This document shows positions 40,761-52,199 of a stretch of DNA of 64,000 bases, one piece after another. Source of the stretch: Cardinalis cardinalis (Eukaryota > Chordata > Aves > Passeriformes > Cardinalidae). The stretch covers positions 141,482-205,481 of the forward strand of contig JACDOX010000300.1 in the NCBI GenBank assembly GCA_014549065.1, written 5' to 3'. The notes under the pieces were generated by a model, which was not told where the DNA came from, did no database searches, and worked only from the letters and a program-made list of their open reading frames with translations. The first letter of the stretch is position 1. Each line of letters opens with the position of its first letter. The translations under genes were made by a program, and so were the position numbers.

Positions 40761-41862
40761 TTATCACCTGATATTCACAAGAGAATAGCNTTTGTGTCCT
40801 CTGGGCTGAGGGCAGACCACATTAGAGTGTGGCAGAGGGAAGGCTGGGCAAGATTCAGGAAATTGCTCAGANTCTTGCAGAGTTCAGCTCAGGTTTTCAA
40901 AGCCACAAGGTGTATGCTATTCAGGTGGTTTCCAGAATGNGAGTGTTATTTACACTGACAGAGAGGGGAAAAAGAATAATAAAAATCAGGCAGGCAGCCA
41001 GAGCTNTGTAGATTTTTTTTTNNTTTTTTCTTGGTAGCTTCCATCAAAGGGAGCTGCTGAGATGTCTTTTATCAGCTTGCTTTGCTTTTTCTCACAGAGG
41101 TGGTACTCAGTAGCTGGTCCCTGCCTCCTTATACTGCTTCTCAAACACCCAGGCACTCTCCAGGTGTCATGCAGACTTTCTTGAGTACCTTTGCCCAGGC
41201 AGTTGAGCAAACTTTGCAATCAAACACCACAGGAGGTGTGGGTTCACTGTTGCCTTGGAGTTTTCTTTATTCTGAACTACCAAGAGCACCACTCAGAGCC
41301 AGTTCCAGCAGCATCCTGGCTGCTGGGCATGGGAAGATCACTGGTGTTTAAATTTGCTAATATTGTCTCAGCCAGTGCTTTGATTAGAAAATCAACNTCC
41401 TCTTGTTTTTCTCTATTTTTGGGGGTTTAGGATCAGAAAACAAACAAGTGATTTGAGTTTTCTTCTTGTTGCTAATTGTGTCATGTTAAGCATTAGAATT
41501 TGGCTGAGCCACAGCACCACGATCAGTGACTGGAATATTCTACTGTGTCAGGGCACAGGGCAGAGGAAGGGCTGTGCTGGAACCCTTTGATTCATGGTTT
41601 GTGCTAAGGGCACTCAGTTGTCTGNATTTAGGGTTTCTTTCCCTCTTTCTCCAAGATGTTGAGTGCTGTTATTCACATGCTTAAAAGAGGGGAGGGAGTA
41701 TAAACCTCATGATGAGGTTTATAAATGTTTATGAGGTTTATGAAGGCACTTTTAAACCAGAAAGCTGTTCTGTGGTTCCTGTATTTTCACAGGTGTTTCT
41801 CAATTGGTAACACAACCCCCAGTGCAAGGGGGCTGAAATTTAAGCACANAAAACCCCAAGCC

Positions 41863-42277
41863 TGTGCTATTTTGTGAGACCCCCGTGGTAGGGAGGAAAT
41901 GATGTATCTTACTGCATGTTCTTTGAAGGCTAATTTATTATTTTATGATCTATATTATATTAAAGAGTACTATACTAAAATATACTAAAGACTCGAGAAA
42001 AGATACAGAGAAAAGGCTAAAAGGTAATAAAGAAAGCTCGTGTTCCTTCCAGAGTTTGACACAGCTTGACCATGATTGGTCATTAAGTCAAAACAATTCA
42101 GAGCAGAAACCAATGAAGCAATCATCTGTTGGTTAACAATGTCCAAACACATTCCAAAGCAGCAAAACACAGGAGAAGCAAATCAGATAATTATTGTTTT
42201 CATTTTCTCTGAGGCTTCTCAGCNNCCCAGGAGAAAATCCTGAGTGAAGGGATTTTTCAGAAAATATGACGGTGACA
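41863..42277 (-). mobile_element. Solo LTR with 6-bp TSD (caagcc), adjacent to the PTPRT exon
   Basis: The element starts TGTGCTATTTTG at 41863 and ends GGTGACA at 42277. The hexamer caagcc flanks it exactly at 41857-41862 and 42278-42283. A minus-strand AATAAA lies at 41934-41939, so the LTR is antisense. It aligns along its length with 52200-52616 and, more loosely, with 57539-57926. Its inner edge is only 132 bp from the exon's 3' splice site, so it is tolerated very close to splicing signals. Confidence 0.9.
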
Positions 42278-42409
42278 CAAGCCCAATTCTTTCCAGTAAC
42301 AGATTAAATTCTTATAAAAATATCTGGTAAATGAGAGGTTACATAAGGTTGTTGGGATGGAAATTTGGACAACATTTTCTGACTCCTTGTGATTTGTTTC
42401 TGTCCCCAG

Positions 42410-42703
42410 AGCCTCCCACCCCGATCGCGCCCCCGGAGCTGCTGGCCGTGGGAGCCACGTACCTGTGGATCAAACCCAACGCCAACTCCATCATCGGGGA
42501 CGGGCCCATCATCCTCAAGGAGGTGGAGTACAGGACCACCACGGGCAACTGGGCAGAGACCCACATCGTGGACTCCCCCAACTACAAGCTGTGGCACCTG
42601 GACCCCGACGTGGAGTACGAGATCCGCGTGCTGCTGACGCGCCCCGGGGAAGGGGGCACGGGGCCCCCCGGGCCCCCCCTGACCACCAGGACCAAGTGTG
42701 CAG
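42410..42703 (+). CDS. PTPRT: Internal exon of receptor-type tyrosine-protein phosphatase T (first FN3 domain), partial CDS
   Basis: This is a single internal exon of 294 bp (98 codons), entered and left in phase 1. The first base of its first codon (Glu) lies in the previous exon, and its last base G starts the next codon. A pyrimidine-rich tract ends in tgtccccag at 42409, and the donor cag|gtgagg follows at 42704. The product runs from EPPTPIAPPELLAVG to LTTRTKCA. FN3 hallmarks are the Trp in TYLWIK, Tyr in KEVEYR, and the L-x-P-x-x-x-Y-x-x-R-V pattern in LDPDVEYEIRV, ending in a Gly/Pro-rich turn. By recall, the sequence matches PTPRT better than its paralogue PTPRM, which has QLLGVGPTYL at the equivalent place. 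PTPRT is a type IIB receptor phosphatase with MAM, Ig, four FN3, one transmembrane and two phosphatase domains; its ectodomain mediates homophilic adhesion in neural tissue and its phosphatase acts on targets including STAT3. The exon is roughly two-thirds G+C with about twenty CpGs, unlike the surrounding intron. No neighbouring PTPRT exon was recognised. Confidence 0.93.
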
Positions 42704-42845
42704 GTGAGGTGCTCTGTCACTGCAGGGTGCAATTAGCCTCCTCTTGTTTGAGACATGGTTGTGGCTGTGCACACAGAGGAAATGAGGGTGCAATGGCTGA
42801 GCCTGCCATTGGTGACACAGCAGATGGCATCAATGTAGACATACA

Positions 42846-43545
42846 GGGAGTATTTACAGAGGATGCAGAAAGGGTGTTGCCATCTTGCTGTGGAAAGGAG
42901 GTTTGAGGAAAATGTGTACTATGTCGTGGTAGGAATTCCCAGGCACATTCTCTGAAGTGGAGAAAGAGCTGTTGTAAAGAGTCTTTTGAAAATGGGAAAA
43001 CGTGTGGTTGAATTGTGGATTCCAAGAAGCAGAAGGCTGAACCATTGCTTTAAGGGAGTGTTTACAGAGGATGCAGAAAGGATGTTGCCATCTTGCTGTG
43101 GAAAGGANGTTTGAGGAAAATGTGCACTGTGTTGTTGTAGGAATTCCTGAGCAGGTTCTCTAAAGTGGAGGAAGAGCNGTTTTAAAAAGTCTTATGAAAA
43201 TGGGAAAACATGTGAGTGAATCATGGACTCCAAGATGCAGAAGGCTGAACCATTGCTTTATTCTTCTATCCTATATTATTACTACATTCTTAAGAAACCC
43301 ATAACCCCTTCCAGCCTGTCCAATACAGCTTTGAGCTCATTGGTCAACCAACCAAAANACCACCACCCTTTGGTAAACANATCCCCAGAACACATTCCAC
43401 ATGTGCCTGGCAACAGGTGCAGCAAGAGGAGATAAGAGTTGTTTTAATTCTTTCTCTGAGCTTTCTCACAGCTTCTCACAGCCNTCCNCANGGAAAATGC
43501 CTGGGAATGCCTGTCCCTGCTCCNTGTGGCCAGAGCTCTGCCACA
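42846..43545 (-). mobile_element. LTR-like block with an internal 208-bp tandem duplication
   Basis: Bases 42846-43053 and 43054-43261 are two copies of one roughly 208-bp unit (gggagtatttacagagg against gggagtgtttacagagg, ending accattgcttta). The second copy continues into an LTR-type 3' part with a minus-strand AATAAA at 43257-43262 and a segment (ttttaattctttctctgagc) shared with the LTR at 11892. It ends near gccaca at 43545. The upstream limit could be as early as 42808 and no target duplication was found. It lies 142 bp after the exon's donor site. Confidence 0.7.
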
Positions 43546-46500
43546 CAGCCTTGCTGCAAGTGCTTTGGCAGGGGTCTGAGCTGATATTGGGAATTTGGAT
43601 ACATCCTGGAATGTTTAGTTCTGTTCCAAAGGCAGATGTTTAAGAACTGTTGGTTTTATGCTTGTGGTTTATCTGACAAACTCTTGCCACAGAGTGAGGC
43701 TGCTTTCTGTTGGAATAGGCAAAGAACTTTTTTTTCCAGCCAGTCCTGCAGTAAGGAAATTGTTCTTAAGACCAGACTGTGATAACATTTCCATCTCTAA
43801 GCGGAGAACAAAATTTATCTTGTTTGATAGTGGATTTGCAGTGGATGTTAACAAATTGACACTGATATCAGTTTGGGTGCGTTGTGGTGAAGGGGGAAAT
43901 TTTAAAAATAAGAATTTTTAATTATTTTAATTTATTTAATAATTTAAAAATAATTTAATTTTATTTATTTTATTGTAAGAGTAATATTTTAAAATGCATT
44001 TTTGTGTTCCATTTTCCCCCTCATTTCTGACGAAGGACTGGGTTCAAACACTTGTAGCTCCCTCCTTTGCTCTTTTATATTGGAATGGATCAGTGCTGAT
44101 CCNGGGGCAGAAGTAGTCCATCTTTCTTTCTAAGCCATATTGGACTTCCTGTGAAAAACTGACGGATGATGTTGCTCATGTTTCAGATATATTGGCTATT
44201 CATCCTGTTGTCATACATTAATCATTAGCCATTAAGGGAAATCAAGCCCTGTGCCTGGCAAGGGGATGAGCAAAGCACTTTTCTGCCTCACAGGTTTTTT
44301 TCCACCACACAGCTTCAATTTCTTGCATTTTTGTAATTTTTGCAAGGTCCTTACCGTGGTGTGAACAAAGAACAGGTATTAAAAGNCTTCTCTCCTTTTG
44401 CTGCAAACCCACCTTCCCTCCCCACAAATTAGTGGTTTACAACATGTGGATTTAAGAAATGAAAACCTTATAAGAACATTCTGTTTCCTATTACTCTTTC
44501 TGATCAAACAGCAAATCTGAAGTGGGACGAAGGCATCCAGAACACCCAAAACATCCTAGAATGGGATTAAGCAGTGCAGTGTCAGTGGCAGGAACATTTC
44601 CAGCAATATCCCCTTTCTCTACCAAGAGAGGAAGCCTGGCAGGCTGGCTCTGTTTTGGGTGGCACATTTATTATGAAGATTGTGAATTAGTGAAGGTTTA
44701 GTGCCCCTTTGAGAATGTTTGGTTTAAAATAAATAAATCTGAGCGTGAGGCCCTGACATGGAGGTGTTTGCTTGGTTCAGCACCTGTCCTTTGGTAGAAC
44801 ACAGATATTCAAGGCTTTGTAGCAGCTGTGTGGAAAGCTTCAGGTGACATGGATGATGTCCTGGCCTGTTTGGGAAGCTAGCACATGTTCTGCTGCTCAC
44901 CTTCTGGCTTTCTTCTCCTTTCCTAGTCTGGTTAAATTCTCTGACCTCACCAGAAGTCACTGCAGGCTTGGCCTGGGACTGCATTTGCAGATGNAAATGT
45001 GTTGTGCTCAGATTTGCTCTGGAGTTGATGTGTTGTCACTTTGCAGTCACACTCTCTGCAGCAGCCAAACTTGCAAACATCTTTGCCTTACCTGTAAAAA
45101 AGGCTGGATTTGGCTTAATTCAGGAATTAAGATAAACACAAAGACAACTTTTTTTTTTTAAATATTGTCTTGTCCTGTGTCCCAAATTGCTGAGTTTCCT
45201 GCCCAGTTCAGGTATTGACTGACTCTGAGAAGGATGACGTGGATAATTTGTTCAAATTGGCAAAGCTGAGGCACTTTCTGTTTTCCATNCTATTTTACTA
45301 ATGAAAATCTAACTGGAGAAGGTCATTCTGTTAATGTTAGCTGTCATGCAGGCCTTGTTGAGATTGATGGTGATGGCATTTATGTTTTGTTTAGGGCACT
45401 GGGTAGGAGAAATTGTAATGATCTTGGTCTAAGCGTGGACCAGGAGGAAGGGAGAAACTTAATAGCTAAAGATGTACAATTTCACCAAATGCCAACTGAA
45501 ATGATAGACAAGAAAATGCAACTCATTATTCCAATTTCCATGCGTCGTGGAGCTCCTTCAAAACACCATTTTGAGGGTAATTACACAAAACTCTCACGGT
45601 GAAGATTTTCAAAAATGTGCTGAACTGAGAAAACATCAGGCTCTGCTGCCTTGATTTTCCTGAGAGCACCTAATGAATGACATCAGGGAGAATTGAGGGG
45701 TTTTAAAATAGTTGAGGGATGAGTGATGCTGCTTTTTTTAAAGTGAGTTTTTTGGTTGTTTTATTGTTTGTCTTTACTTTTTCCTGAGCAAGAAGGAAAT
45801 ACCAAACTCTACACATTTGTGTGCAACCAGCAGGTGATTGGAGCAGCCCAGTTTTACTGCACTGTTTGGTGTTGTACTGTGTTTATGAAGGCCACAAATA
45901 AAGGTAACAAAACTGATGGCACAAGTAAGAGTAGAGAATGTCACCTGTCCTGGAGAAGCATTTACTTATTTAAATTTCTAGAAATCAGTGTAACAATAAA
46001 CAGAAGGTGGCTGCANTCTTCTAAGAGAAGGAAGTCAGTATCCCTTGGACTGAATACTCTGCCCAGGCTCTTTTCACATAGAAACTGTATTTTTATAGTT
46101 TTTCTTTTGTTCTGAGAAGGCTGAGTAACTGCTGGCCTTCAATTCAAGCACAAATTGCAATGAGATTCTTATTTAGAGATGGAAATGAGNAGGATTTGGG
46201 AAGGACCAGGCTTCTCTTCTACTTCAAGCAAAGAGAAGTTCATTTACAAAGTTGCCTTTGTCTGTTTTGTTTCTTGGCTGTCAGCTTTGCACCAGAGCAA
46301 AAGCATGGTCAGGATGGTCCAGCATGAGNTCAGATATCAGGACAACTCTTACAAAATCACTGATAAGTTTCAGTTTTTGATGGAAGGTGTCTGTATGGAC
46401 TTGAAAGATTTTTTTTTTAATTAGACGAAACCCAGAATGCAATTATGGAAGGTCCTGCTCTAAATGAGCATAAAGAAGATTTATTAAACTGGATAATATC

Positions 46501-47552
46501 TAAATTTCTGTTAGCAGTGTGTGCCCAGGCATGTACCTCACTGGTGATGCTTTTGGTGTTCTACAAGACANCATTACTTAATTAATATTTGTCAGCAGAC
46601 TTAATTAATATTTGATCTATAGAAAATAATACTGAAAACTAAATCCCAGCATACCTCCTTCAAGGGAAAGCCAACTGCCAGAAAATATGGCAAACCCTGC
46701 ACAAATGATTTGTTCATTTGTTTTTTGCAGGTTTTGTGTTTTGGATTTGAGTTTGTTTTTCCATGGACTGTTCTAGGTTGTGACTTGGGACAGGAAAAGA
46801 TGAAATGACCTTGAGGCATAACCCAGTAAAGNGTCAGTCAGGGGGAAGAGGGGAAAAGGGAAATGTCAGCAGGGAATGGGGAAAAGAGAGAGATTGGTTA
46901 AGGTTAAGACCAGACATGGTGTTGAAGGTTTTTTAAAGGAAAGATAGATATACAACATTAGTGTTTATCCCCAAAATAATAGATTGAGGAGATAACAGGA
47001 TTAGAATAAAGTGTTTGAACACAGTTCCCAATAGTGCCTTGTATTCAGCACTGGTTCTCTAAGTGTGGGGTCTTTCCAGCCATCCTGTGTAGATAAACAG
47101 AGCTTTTAAAATCCTTGTTCCTTGGCCTTTGTTCACAAGTGTGTGCTTTGGGAAGCTTGAGGCTTATTTTCTTCCCTGTGCTTATTGACTATTCCTCTGC
47201 TTTTTTTTTTTTGCCTTCCTTTCTTCAGTTTCCACAAAAAGGGAGAATAGGGGAAAAGTTGTTTTTAGCTCTGGTGGATGGAAAAAAGGGAAAAGTTTGC
47301 CTTTGAGGTCATTATCCTGCAGGGAATCTCATCTGAAAACTGTTTGCTTCTAGTGGGGCAAACTCACATGAAAAACAAGGNCAAGGAGTAATATTTAAAT
47401 GAATATTAATAAAAGGACAGAGTAAATATTTTCTTTATGATCAATAGTTACTCCTGATTAAAATACTGTCTGGAAAGGCTGCCTTGAACATTTGCTTCCC
47501 TTTATCTTCATTGGAACATTATCTGATCTTCGTTAGCTGTTGAGATTAAAGA

Positions 47553-47850
47553 AAGGGAGCCCCAGGGNGACCTTGTCTCTCTCTAAAACTCCCTTAAAAG
47601 AGATTTTGGCCAGGGGGGGATCAGGCTCTGCTCTGGCAGGAGGAGAGGAAACAGCCTCAGGGTGTGTTAGGGGAGGTTTAAATTGGATATTAGGAAAAAA
47701 TTCCTTGCTGAAAGGGCTGTNAGGCATTGGAACAGGGCAGGGCAGTCCTCCATCCCCAGAAGGTGTGTGGATGTGAACATGGTGGTGCTGGGTTAGTGGC
47801 TGGACTCTGATCTAAGAGGGCTTTCCCAACCTCAGTGATTATAATTCTTT
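47553..47850 (+). mobile_element. CR1 LINE 3'-end fragment
   Basis: Sense CR1: gggagccccaggg, gaccttgtctctctc, ggaggagaggaaacagc, aaattggatattagg, then 3' UTR ggtggtgctgggttag, gctggactctgatct and a ataattct tail. Confidence 0.9.
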
Positions 47851-47998
47851 GCCTTTTTGGATGATGACAACAGGTCACTTGGGGTTAATGGTTGGATTCT
47901 GATCTTAGAGGGCTTTTCCAGCCTTGATGAGTTTATAATTCTCTGCCTTTTGGCAGAGACTTGGATGTTGTTGGAATTTTGGATGATGACAACAGGTT
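47794..47998 (+). repeat. Imperfect tandem duplication of a CR1 tail plus flank
   Basis: The CR1 tail and flank at 47794-47873 (ggctggactctgatct, ttataattctttgcc, ggatgatgacaacagg) recur at 47883-47998 (ggttggattctgatctt, ttataattctctgcc, ggatgatgacaacagg). The second copy carries an extra stretch around gcagagacttggatg. Because non-CR1 flank is duplicated too, this is a local duplication and not a second insertion. Confidence 0.8.
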
Positions 47999-49117
47999 AT
48001 AAAATGATTTGTAAAATGGGGATGGTTTTACAACCTTGTGGCTTGGAAGAAGGAAACTGTTCAGTNTGACAGGAGAATTGTTTGGTAAGGAATGGGAGGG
48101 GAGAAAAAGTCCTAGAAACCCCAACATCTCCCCCCAGGAAACACATGGCAATGGCTCCTCATGGAACAGGCTTGTGTTCATGGGAAGTTTGTCCTTATGT
48201 AAAACCCCCATGGCTCACAGGGAGCCTCTCCCTCCAGATGAGCTGCTGGAGGCTGCCTTAATCACCACAGGGTGATTTAGCTCCTGCACAAAGAGCAGTT
48301 GTCAAGATCAATACTCAATTTTTGGTGNAAGCCTAGGGAAATAAAAGTTAGTGTTAAATGATAGGGCTGAATTCGATACTCCCTTTAGAAATAGCCCAGA
48401 TACAGTGGCTGATACAAATGTAAATGATCTGAACATTCTGAGTTTGAGATGGTGCTGCCAAGGAGCTGGAAAACTTTTTTCCNTGGTGGTTGTTAACAGG
48501 TGACTTTGTTGCCTTGAAATTTAGTGAAGTTTACCAGTAGTAAGCGGCTTTTGCCATTTTTTGCAGGTTTAAGAGAATAGTTCAAAATCTATAAAAATAT
48601 TTCTGATTTTTGACCTATAAAAGGTATTAGAAAAAAGAGAGTGTTTGCACACTTATGAAATGTATGAACTGAACAACCACAAGAATGTGCACTGAGTATG
48701 AGTTCAAANACATTTCTTTCTGGTTNAATTTTANGGTGATATATCGCATTAAATGGGAAACTTCCACATGTTAATGTGGAAAAATATGATTCAAGGTTGC
48801 TANACTGCTGCCTTCATTTTTTTCTCAAGCTTGTAATAAAAAAAAAAATTAAAACTCAGATCTATAAATCAAAGCACTGCACAAAAAGCATATCAAGTGA
48901 TTTGAAAGAGTGTTCTGTACAACTGATTTTTTGGTATTATCAAAATCACTGATTCACAGACTTATTTAACTTGGAGCTACTCTGAGCCTTGNGCTGAAAG
49001 ACACATTCATTTCCCTTATTAATATTAAATTTTAACTCTTGGCTTCAGTTTCCTGTGACTTTAAATGGAGAGGGTGGGGGAAATAGAAACTTTTTTAGCA
49101 AGTGAAGGAAAACTTTA

Positions 49118-49290
49118 TCATAGAATTCTAGAATATTCCTGAGCTGGGAGGGACCTNTAGGATCATCNNNTCCCTGCANAGACACCCCAACAACCCCACC
49201 CTGGGCATCCCTGGGGGAGGTGTCCCAGTGCTCCTGGAGCTCTGGCAGCCTCAGGGCTGAGTTTGGCTCTGTGGATCCCCAAACCTATTC
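49118..49290 (-). mobile_element. CR1 LINE 3'-end fragment
   Basis: Reverse CR1: catagaattctagaatattc, gctgggagggacct, ccaccctgggcatccctggg and ctggagctctggcagcctc. Several N calls fall in the first 60 bases. Confidence 0.8.
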
Positions 49291-50261
49291 CAGGGACATT
49301 CCCTACCTTGATGATTGCAACTCTGATTTCATTCCACCTCAAATAGCCCTTGGCATGTCAGCCAGAGGGATTAAGAGNTACAGAAATACAATATTCCTTC
49401 ATTTTGATCCTTGATCCTCAGTTTGTGCTTGGAACCAGCCTGATAGCATTGCTGAAAGATAGAGGCTTCATCCTGAGGGATTAAATCCCTTTGCGTGCAA
49501 GATCGTGATTTTCCCTGCAAAATTGATTAAATAGATAAATATATCTTGATTTCTGTTTTATTCTTTCCCCCTCCTCACTTATTTTTTGTTGGAGTATAAA
49601 GACAGCATCTATCCTTTGATTAATAAGTGAAAAACGCGGAGAAAAAGGAGAAGGTGATGTATTTCTGGATAACAAATGTATTTTTGGTTTCTCTCCAAGT
49701 TACTGCTGGTTTCACGCACAGAGGTGTCCCAGGCAAAAATCATCTATTTGAGGAACCGCAGGATCAAGTTATGACTTTTTTCTTGTTGTTTGTAGCAACG
49801 TGGTTGCCCTGGAAAGCCACCTTTCAAAGAATAGGGGATAGACTGGATCTGTGAATTATTTCCTGGAAAAAAAAACTGAAAGAAGGAGCAGCTCTGTTGT
49901 CTGAGATATAACAGTGACAACCTGTGTGGGACAGGAAGAATCTGGGAGGAGATGGAGTGGTGCAAGGGGAGCAGAGTGCTTTGGAGCATTTGGGATGGCT
50001 GAGGGAATGCNGGACTCCTGAAAGCCAGACTGCTGGAGCTGACGGCATCCTTGGTTCCTGAGGTACCTGGTGCTGATTCCCCAACTTCTGGGACTCTGGC
50101 TGGGCCCTCCCTGGGGGCTCCCCTGTTGTGGGAGACCCTCCTGGGGTGGTTCTGTGTCAGGAAAGAGAGATGCACTGGATCTTTTTGGTCTTCAGCTTCT
50201 TNTTCATTGTTATCTTGTCTAAAGTTTTGCACGCTGTCCACACCAGGCTCAGCACNCTGGA

Positions 50262-50712
50262 AAAGCACCACAAAAATGGCCAACAATCTCTTGGTNCAAG
50301 GTCTTGTAAAGCTAAACTATCCAATTAAGANCTGACACCTGGATTATTTCCCTTTTAACCCAATAACTGATCCCACAGAGCCCCCAGTGAGGACTTTTCT
50401 GCCCAATTGCAAAATGCCACCCAAACCCATGGAGAAGGAGGAAGAAGCATGAAGAAGAAACCCAGGATGACACCCTGTGCCCTCCATCTTGCTTCCATCC
50501 ACAACATACTGAANATCCCAAAACCNCAATTTCCCCCCTAAGTGATACACCTACACCACACTCTATAATCTGTTTTACATTTATGTGGATTCCAGTCTAT
50601 TCTGGAGTTTAGGAAACTTTCTCCATGAATGAGGGTCANAGTCAGTGCTGCCCTGGGGGTCAGGGCACCTCAGAGCAGACAGGGAAATATTCCCACTGCC
50701 CACACTGGGTTT
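50262..50712 (-). mobile_element. Endogenous-retrovirus LTR, antisense copy
   Basis: This is the reverse complement of 31768-32226, with shared blocks such as tattttcccttttaaccc (here attatttcccttttaacc), cctccatcttgcttccatc and ctggagtttaggaaactttc. Homology stops near 50262, after which the sequence differs from the sense copy. Minus-strand open frames over 49744-50286 could be adjacent retroviral sequence or chance; I cannot assign them. Confidence 0.7.
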
Positions 50713-51744
50713 GATGTGAGGCTGTGATCCATCCTGAGCTCAGGCTCTACATTCCACATGTGGGAAAGCAGCAGCATGCAGAGGCAAGGCTGGGATTTAC
50801 TGCTGGAGCACATCAGTGTGCCATAAATCTGATATTTGTTTCCAGCACTGACCAATCCCCAAACACTCCTGAGTCTCCCAAAGCATGCCCCCCATTGCCT
50901 TTAACCATGGGACATATGGTGAGGAATTTTCTTTATCCTGATCCTTGCAGAAGATCAGCTTTTTGGCCTGGGGATTGATTGCCCTTATCTTAGTCTGCAT
51001 AAATACAGTTCTGAATATAAATCCAGCCACAATAGTGCTTTGGTCTGGATGGGGTTTTTTTTCCAGAGGGATTTTGCTCATGATGGATTTAAATTCTAGG
51101 GATTTACTTTTTTTTTAATCTGCAATGGCAGTTTGTTATCCAGAAATGTTTTATTTTTATTTTTATTAGGAGGAAGTCTAGTTATTCATTTCCACATCAC
51201 ACTGTTTCTGCCTGATGCTGTTGCTGTTTAATTTAATATTTTTCCAGAATGTGGTTTGAATTTAGTATTATTTTTGGAGTGGGCAGGCTGGTCAGGAAGA
51301 TGACAACTTCCAGAAAGACATAAGGCTCTTATGCCAAGAACTGTTCTCACTAATGGTGGGATTTCACAACTTCTCCCAAAAGCAGGGAACCTTCCCAGCT
51401 CTTGCTTTCACACCAGCTGAATTTAGGACACTGTTCTTTTTGATGTTTCTTGTCTCCTGAGTTCTGTCCAGGCTTCCTCCCAAACAGCTATTCTTAATCT
51501 GAAGAGGCAAAAATAGAAAAGGAGAGGGGAGAAAACAAAANAAAAAGGCCTAAAACAAAACCCCATTCTGTTTTGTTGGACTCNGAAAAATCCTCAAGCA
51601 TGGCTTGACTTTGTGGTGAGGCAGCTGAAATCTGCTCTTCTAAGGGAAAAGTGGGTTTGAATCAAATTTGGAGGGAATACAAACCACCTGGATTATTGCT
51701 GCAGTTTTTCAAGGATGTATTTCCNCAGTTTGAGGTGCNTGAGA

Positions 51745-52150
51745 GTGNCCAGGGAAGGGGCTGGAGAATATTGAGGGAGCTGGGAAGGGGCTCAGCCTGG
51801 AGCAAAGGAGGCTCAGGGGGGACCTTGTGGCTCTGCACANCTCCTGACAGGAGGGGACAGCCCCAGGTTGGGCTGTGCTCCAGGGAACAGGGACAGGAGG
51901 AGAGGGAACNGCCTCAGGCTGGGCCAGGGGAGGCTCAGGGTAGACATCAGGAGGAATTTCTTCCTGGAAAGGATGGTTAAACATTGGCAGTAGCTGACCA
52001 AGGAGTGGTGGAGTNCCCAGCCCTGGAGGTGTCCATGGAGCCCCTGATTGTGGCACTCAGTGCTCTGGGCTGGGTGTCAGGGTGGGGATTGGTCACAGGC
52101 TGGACTTGATGAACTTGGAGNTCTTTTCNAACCTCAGTGATGCTGTGTGA
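51745..52150 (+). mobile_element. CR1 LINE 3'-end fragment (about 400 bp)
   Basis: Sense CR1 end of ORF2 plus 3' UTR: ctggagcaaaggaggctcag, gaccttgtggctctgcac, gaggaatttcttcctgg, ccctggaggtgtccatgg, gctggacttgatgaac and a terminal cctcagtgatgctgtg. It is the longest CR1 fragment in the window. Confidence 0.92.
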
Positions 52151-52199
52151 ATGTGCTCCCATGAAGGCTCTGTATGAGGTCACTGGTAGGACAGGCCCA

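Larger units (their letters stand above)
1..42409 (+). other. PTPRT: PTPRT intron upstream of the FN3-1 exon (3' part)
   Basis: This stretch is AT-rich, CpG-poor and has no exon I can support. Short open frames occur on both strands with no recognisable domains, and most overlap each other or interspersed repeats. It holds CR1 fragments (601, 8156, 14468, 17401, 21655, 38248, 40553), LTRs (4326, 11892, 16859, 22485, 31768, 41863), a duplicated 175-bp cassette (11271 and 13712), microsatellites (6448 and 15868), and T-rich low-complexity tracts such as 17367-17381 and 38837-38905. The gaps between these, for example 1261-4325, 4904-8155, 8420-11270, 17550-21654, 25920-31767 and 32381-38247, show no feature beyond short ORFs, small hairpins and the candidate regulatory blocks listed as findings. 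That it is one intron is inferred from the absence of any other recognisable PTPRT exon. Confidence 0.8.

Noticed and set aside
1..42409. Ig-domain exon of PTPRT expected upstream
   Set aside because: No frame resembling the end of the Ig domain was found; it must lie further upstream or be unrecognisable to me.
42304..42793. Long ORFs in other frames over the PTPRT exon
   Set aside because: They are shadows created by the GC-rich exon; only the + frame with matching splice phases gives an FN3 domain.
42331..42906. Taking the whole 191-codon open frame as the coding region
   Set aside because: The frame extends into intron on both sides; consensus splice sites at 42409/42410 and 42703/42704 define the exon, and residues outside it do not fit the protein.
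43919..43978. AT-rich stretch as an origin or matrix attachment site
   Set aside because: Only base composition supports it; there is no specific motif.
49744..50286. 180-codon minus-strand ORF as a retroviral gene
   Set aside because: It abuts a retroviral LTR but shows no motif I can tie to gag, protease, polymerase or envelope, and includes N codons and a compositionally biased stretch.
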